This document shows positions 5,862-8,565 of a stretch of 8,565 bases of DNA, one piece after another (the stretch's first letter is position 1; each line of letters begins with the position of its first letter). Position numbers and translations under genes: made by a program. Below the pieces are notes generated by a model. That model was not told the DNA's origin and made no database searches. It worked only from the letters and a program-made list of their open reading frames with translations. This DNA comes from Cognatazoarcus sp050305135 (GTDB lineage: Bacteria; Pseudomonadota; Gammaproteobacteria; Burkholderiales; Rhodocyclaceae): NCBI GenBank assembly GCA_050305135.1, contig JBNLET010000207.1, positions 1 to 8,565 of the forward strand, written 5' to 3'.

Positions 5862-7034
5862 ATGATGCAGGCAGGCAGCCGCGCGGACGTGCTCCGCGCT
5901 GGGCAGAATGGGGTTGGCGCGCGACCGGTTCGGGTCGGTTTTCTGCTGCTGGACAACTTCACGCTGATCGCGCATTCGGCGGCCATCGAGCCCTTGCGCA
6001 TGGCCAATCAGTTGAGCGGCGAAGAGCACTACCAGTGGTTCACGCTGAGCGAAACCGGTGGGCCGGTGCGCGCCAGCGACGGCCAGCGGCTTCTGCCGGA
6101 CGCGCCGATGGGCGACGCGCAGAGCCTCGATATCGTGATCGTCTGTGGGGGCGTCGCGCAGCAGCAGGCGATCCGCCCCGCCCACCTGGGTTTCCTGCAG
6201 GCGCAGGCGCGGCGCGGCTGCATGATCGGCGGCGTGTGCACCGGCACCTGGGCGCTCGCCCAGGCCGGGCTGCTCGACGGCTACCGGGCCAGCGTCCACT
6301 GGGAGTGCATCTCGGGCCTGCAGGAGGCGTTTCCGAAGGTGCTGGTGACGAACCGCCTGTTCACGATCGAGGGCAAGCGCCTGACCTCGTCGGGCGGGAC
6401 GGCCCCACTCGACATGATGCTCAACCTGATCGGCCAGCAGCACGGACGCGAACTGATGGCGGCGATTTCCGAGATGTTCATGTGCGAGCGCGTGCGCAGC
6501 GAGCACGAGCACCAGCGGATTCCGCTCAGGCACGTGCTCGGAACGTCCCAGCCCAAGCTGCTCGAGATCGTGGCGCTGATGGAGGCCAACGTCGAGGAGC
6601 CACTGGAACTGGAGGACCTGGCCACGATCGCCGGCATCTCCCGCCGCCAGCTGGAGCGGCTGTTCCTCAAGCACCTGAATTGCTCGCCTTCGCGCTACTA
6701 CCTGACGATCCGCATCAACCGCGCGCGCCAGCTGTTGCGGCAGACCTCGATGATGATCATCGAGGTGGCCACCGCCTGTGGCTTCGTGTCGACGCCGCAT
6801 TTCTCGAAGTGCTATCGCGGCTTCTTCGGCGTGCCGCCGAGCAGCGAGCGGACCTGCGAGCCGGTGCCGCGCGCGCTGCGCGGGCGGCGCGAGGTGTTCG
6901 TCGCCGAAGAGAAATCGGCGCGGCCCGAGGCGCCGCTGCCCGCCTCGACCGCCGAGCTGGCGCTGATGGCCGCCCGCGGCGAGGCGACCTACGGCAGCGT
7001 CTCGCGTCCGCCCGTGCGCGGTTTGGTTTGCTGA
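5862..7034 (+). CDS. gbdR: GbdR-like GATase1/AraC-family transcriptional activator
   Basis: This 390-residue cytoplasmic regulator has an N-terminal DJ-1/PfpI (class I glutamine amidotransferase-like) domain at about residues 24-190 and a C-terminal AraC DNA-binding domain at about 230-330. The first domain keeps the elbow GGVCTGTWALA with Cys126, but in this subfamily it acts as a sensor rather than an enzyme. The two helix-turn-helix units are LEDLATIAGISRRQLERLF and MIIEVATACGFVSTPHFSKC, followed by the AraC signature YRGFFGVPP. Blocks such as LLLDNFTLI, EPLRMANQLSG, SVHWEC, SSGGTAPLDMML and EHQRIPLRHVLGTSQPK match Pseudomonas aeruginosa GbdR, which senses glycine betaine and dimethylglycine and activates their catabolic genes. 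CdhR, SouR and ArgR are related but less similar. The start at 5862 has GGAGGA 6 bases upstream; an immediate second ATG (5865) is also possible. The tail after residue 330 is less conserved but ends in a GEATYGSV motif resembling that of GbdR. Confidence 0.88.
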   Translation: MMQAGSRADVLRAGQNGVGARPVRVGFLLLDNFTLIAHSAAIEPLRMANQLSGEEHYQWFTLSETGGPVRASDGQRLLPDAPMGDAQSLDIVIVCGGVAQQQAIRPAHLGFLQAQARRGCMIGGVCTGTWALAQAGLLDGYRASVHWECISGLQEAFPKVLVTNRLFTIEGKRLTSSGGTAPLDMMLNLIGQQHGRELMAAISEMFMCERVRSEHEHQRIPLRHVLGTSQPKLLEIVALMEANVEEPLELEDLATIAGISRRQLERLFLKHLNCSPSRYYLTIRINRARQLLRQTSMMIIEVATACGFVSTPHFSKCYRGFFGVPPSSERTCEPVPRALRGRREVFVAEEKSARPEAPLPASTAELALMAARGEATYGSVSRPPVRGLVC

Positions 7035-7049
7035 GCTAGCTGCCTGATC

Positions 7050-7073
7050 CGGGCGGCGACAGCGCGCCGCCCG
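7050..7073 (+). terminator. Hairpin after gbdR-like gene
   Basis: CGGGCGGCG (7050-7058) and CGCCGCCCG (7065-7073) form a perfect 9-bp stem with a 6-base loop, 15 bases after the stop codon. It has no U-tract and precedes a better terminator at 7095-7122; the two may act in tandem. Confidence 0.5.
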
Positions 7074-7094
7074 TCGGCCGGACCCGTCCCGGAC

Positions 7095-7122
7095 ACCCGC
7101 TCCGCGGCGGGTTCTTTCGTCT
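7095..7122 (+). terminator. Rho-independent terminator of the gbdR-like gene
   Basis: ACCCGC (7095-7100) and GCGGGT (7107-7112) form a 6-bp stem with a 6-base loop, followed by the U-rich stretch TCTTTCGTCTT. This is the common proteobacterial ACCCGC/GCGGGT-type intrinsic terminator. It separates the regulator transcript from the M19 gene. Confidence 0.7.
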
Positions 7123-7187
7123 TGCCGCGAGCGTGCTCCGCGCCGCCGTCGTGGCGCGCCGCAGGCCGGTCGTCCGGATGACGCATT

Positions 7188-7207
7188 TTGGCTCTTGCTC
7201 GTCGTTT
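7188..7207 (+). promoter_or_regulatory. Candidate regulator site TTGGC-N8-GTCGTTT (copy 2, upstream of the M19 gene)
   Basis: TTGGC (7188-7192) and GTCGTTT (7201-7207) repeat the spacing and orientation of the copy at 2325-2344. The site ends 72 bp before the start codon. A possible -10 box TATTCT (7238-7243) lies 30 bp downstream and no good -35 box is seen, as expected for an activator-dependent promoter. A GCGACA at 7213-7218 gives TGTCGC on the opposite strand, the half-site type of the related regulator ArgR. Control by the neighbouring GbdR-like protein is inference. Confidence 0.35.
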
Positions 7208-7237
7208 CCCGTGCGACAGGGCTTGCGGCCATGAAGC

Positions 7238-7243
7238 TATTCT
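7238..7243 (+). promoter_or_regulatory. Candidate -10 box of the M19 gene
   Basis: TATTCT matches four of six consensus positions and lies in an AT-rich island (7231-7260). A transcript would start near 7250 with a leader of about 30 bases containing the GAGGAG ribosome site (7268-7273). No -35 box is present at the usual distance. Confidence 0.3.
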
Positions 7244-7279
7244 CCAATTCACCCAATAGCGCTTGGCGAGGAGCCGCAG

Positions 7280-8257
<978 letters not shown>

Positions 8258-8264
8258 TGATTTT

Positions 8265-8279
8265 CGGGGCGTAGCCCCG
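8265..8279 (+). terminator. Hairpin directly after the M19 gene (first repeat's stem)
   Basis: CGGGGC (8265-8270) and GCCCCG (8274-8279) form a 6-bp stem with a GTA loop, 7 bases after the stop codon. It is preceded by TTTT but not followed by a U-run. It also marks the start of the tandem repeat array, so the array may serve as the gene's 3' end. Confidence 0.4.
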
Positions 8280-8565
8280 CAAGACGTTCCCTTCCCCTGC
8301 AAGGGAAAGGGCTGGGGATGGGGATCGGAGCCGGCATTCGAGGCGTAGCCCCGCAAGACGTTCCCTTCCCCCGCAAGGGAAAGGGCTAGGGATGGGGATC
8401 GGAGCCGGCATTCGGGGCTCAGCCCCGCAAGACGTTCCCTTCCCCTTCAAGGGGAAGGGCTAGGGATGGGGATGGGAGCCGGGCATTCGGGGCTCAGCCC
8501 CGCAAGACGTTCCCTTCCCCTTCAAGGGGAAGGGCTAGGGATGGGGATGGGAGCCGGGCATTCGG
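8266..8565. repeat. Tandem array of four 74-75 bp hairpin repeats, continuing past the window
   Basis: Four head-to-tail units lie at 8266-8339, 8340-8413 (74 bp each), 8414-8488 and 8489-8563 (75 bp each); a fifth begins at 8564. Each unit has a short stem (GGGGC-gta-GCCCC or GGGGCT-c-AGCCCC), the constant GCAAGACGTT, a longer stem (CCCTTCCCC paired with GGGGAAGGG) and a purine-rich tail GGGATGGGGAT. Units 3 and 4 are identical; units 1 and 2 differ by several substitutions, and their long stem has one C-A mismatch that becomes C-G in units 3 and 4. The short frames crossing the array (proline/serine/glycine-rich) are not genes. The units resemble the purine/pyrimidine-biased intergenic palindromes scattered in many proteobacterial genomes, here amplified in tandem. 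There are no unique spacers, so this is not CRISPR. Confidence 0.9.

Noticed and set aside
7181..7215. Sigma-54 type promoter upstream of the M19 gene (TTTTGGCTCTTGC)
   Set aside because: The GG and GC dinucleotides are not separated by the required 10 bases, so the -24/-12 pattern is not met.
8266..8565. CRISPR array
   Set aside because: Units are contiguous tandem copies without unique spacers, and unit length and internal hairpins differ from CRISPR repeats.

Overview
The window is GC-rich bacterial DNA (strong G/C bias at third codon positions) with gene families typical of Pseudomonadota. The mix of a periplasmic-receptor TRAP transporter, a coiled-coil porin, a GbdR-type regulator and pyrimidine/purine-biased intergenic palindromic repeats suggests a betaproteobacterium (Rhodocyclales/Burkholderiales-like). 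That placement is inference from family resemblance and composition, not from a marker gene.

Layout. On the minus strand from the left edge: the 5' end of a secreted outer-membrane porin-like gene (1-325), a 409-bp gap with a perfect 26-bp palindrome, and a YcaD-type major facilitator permease (735-2012). A divergent intergenic region of about 650 bp (2013-2658) holds several inverted repeats and no convincing gene. On the plus strand: a complete three-gene TRAP operon, receptor dctP (2659-3666), small membrane subunit dctQ (3734-4243) and large permease dctM (4245-5540). A strong hairpin lies between dctP and dctQ, and a GC-rich hairpin follows dctM. A 321-bp control region then leads to a GATase1/AraC-type regulator very similar to Pseudomonas GbdR (5862-7034), with its own terminator. 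Last come an M19 'membrane dipeptidase' family protein (7280-8257) and at least four head-to-tail copies of a 74-75 bp hairpin repeat that run off the right edge.

How the genes may work together. GbdR activates glycine betaine/dimethylglycine catabolism genes in Pseudomonas. The M19 protein closely resembles the one encoded beside the dimethylglycine demethylase genes (dgcAB) there. Regulator and M19 gene side by side therefore point to a methylated-amine (betaine/dimethylglycine/sarcosine) catabolic locus. The adjacent TRAP system, whose receptor keeps the family's carboxylate-binding arginine and is rich in aromatic residues, is a plausible importer of such a compound. A spaced motif, TTGGC-N8-GTCGTTT, occurs in the same orientation upstream of both the TRAP operon and the M19 gene and could be a shared regulator site. 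The most unusual protein-level observation is that the M19 protein lacks the HxD pair and the bridging glutamate of the normal dinuclear zinc site, so it is probably not a classical dipeptidase.
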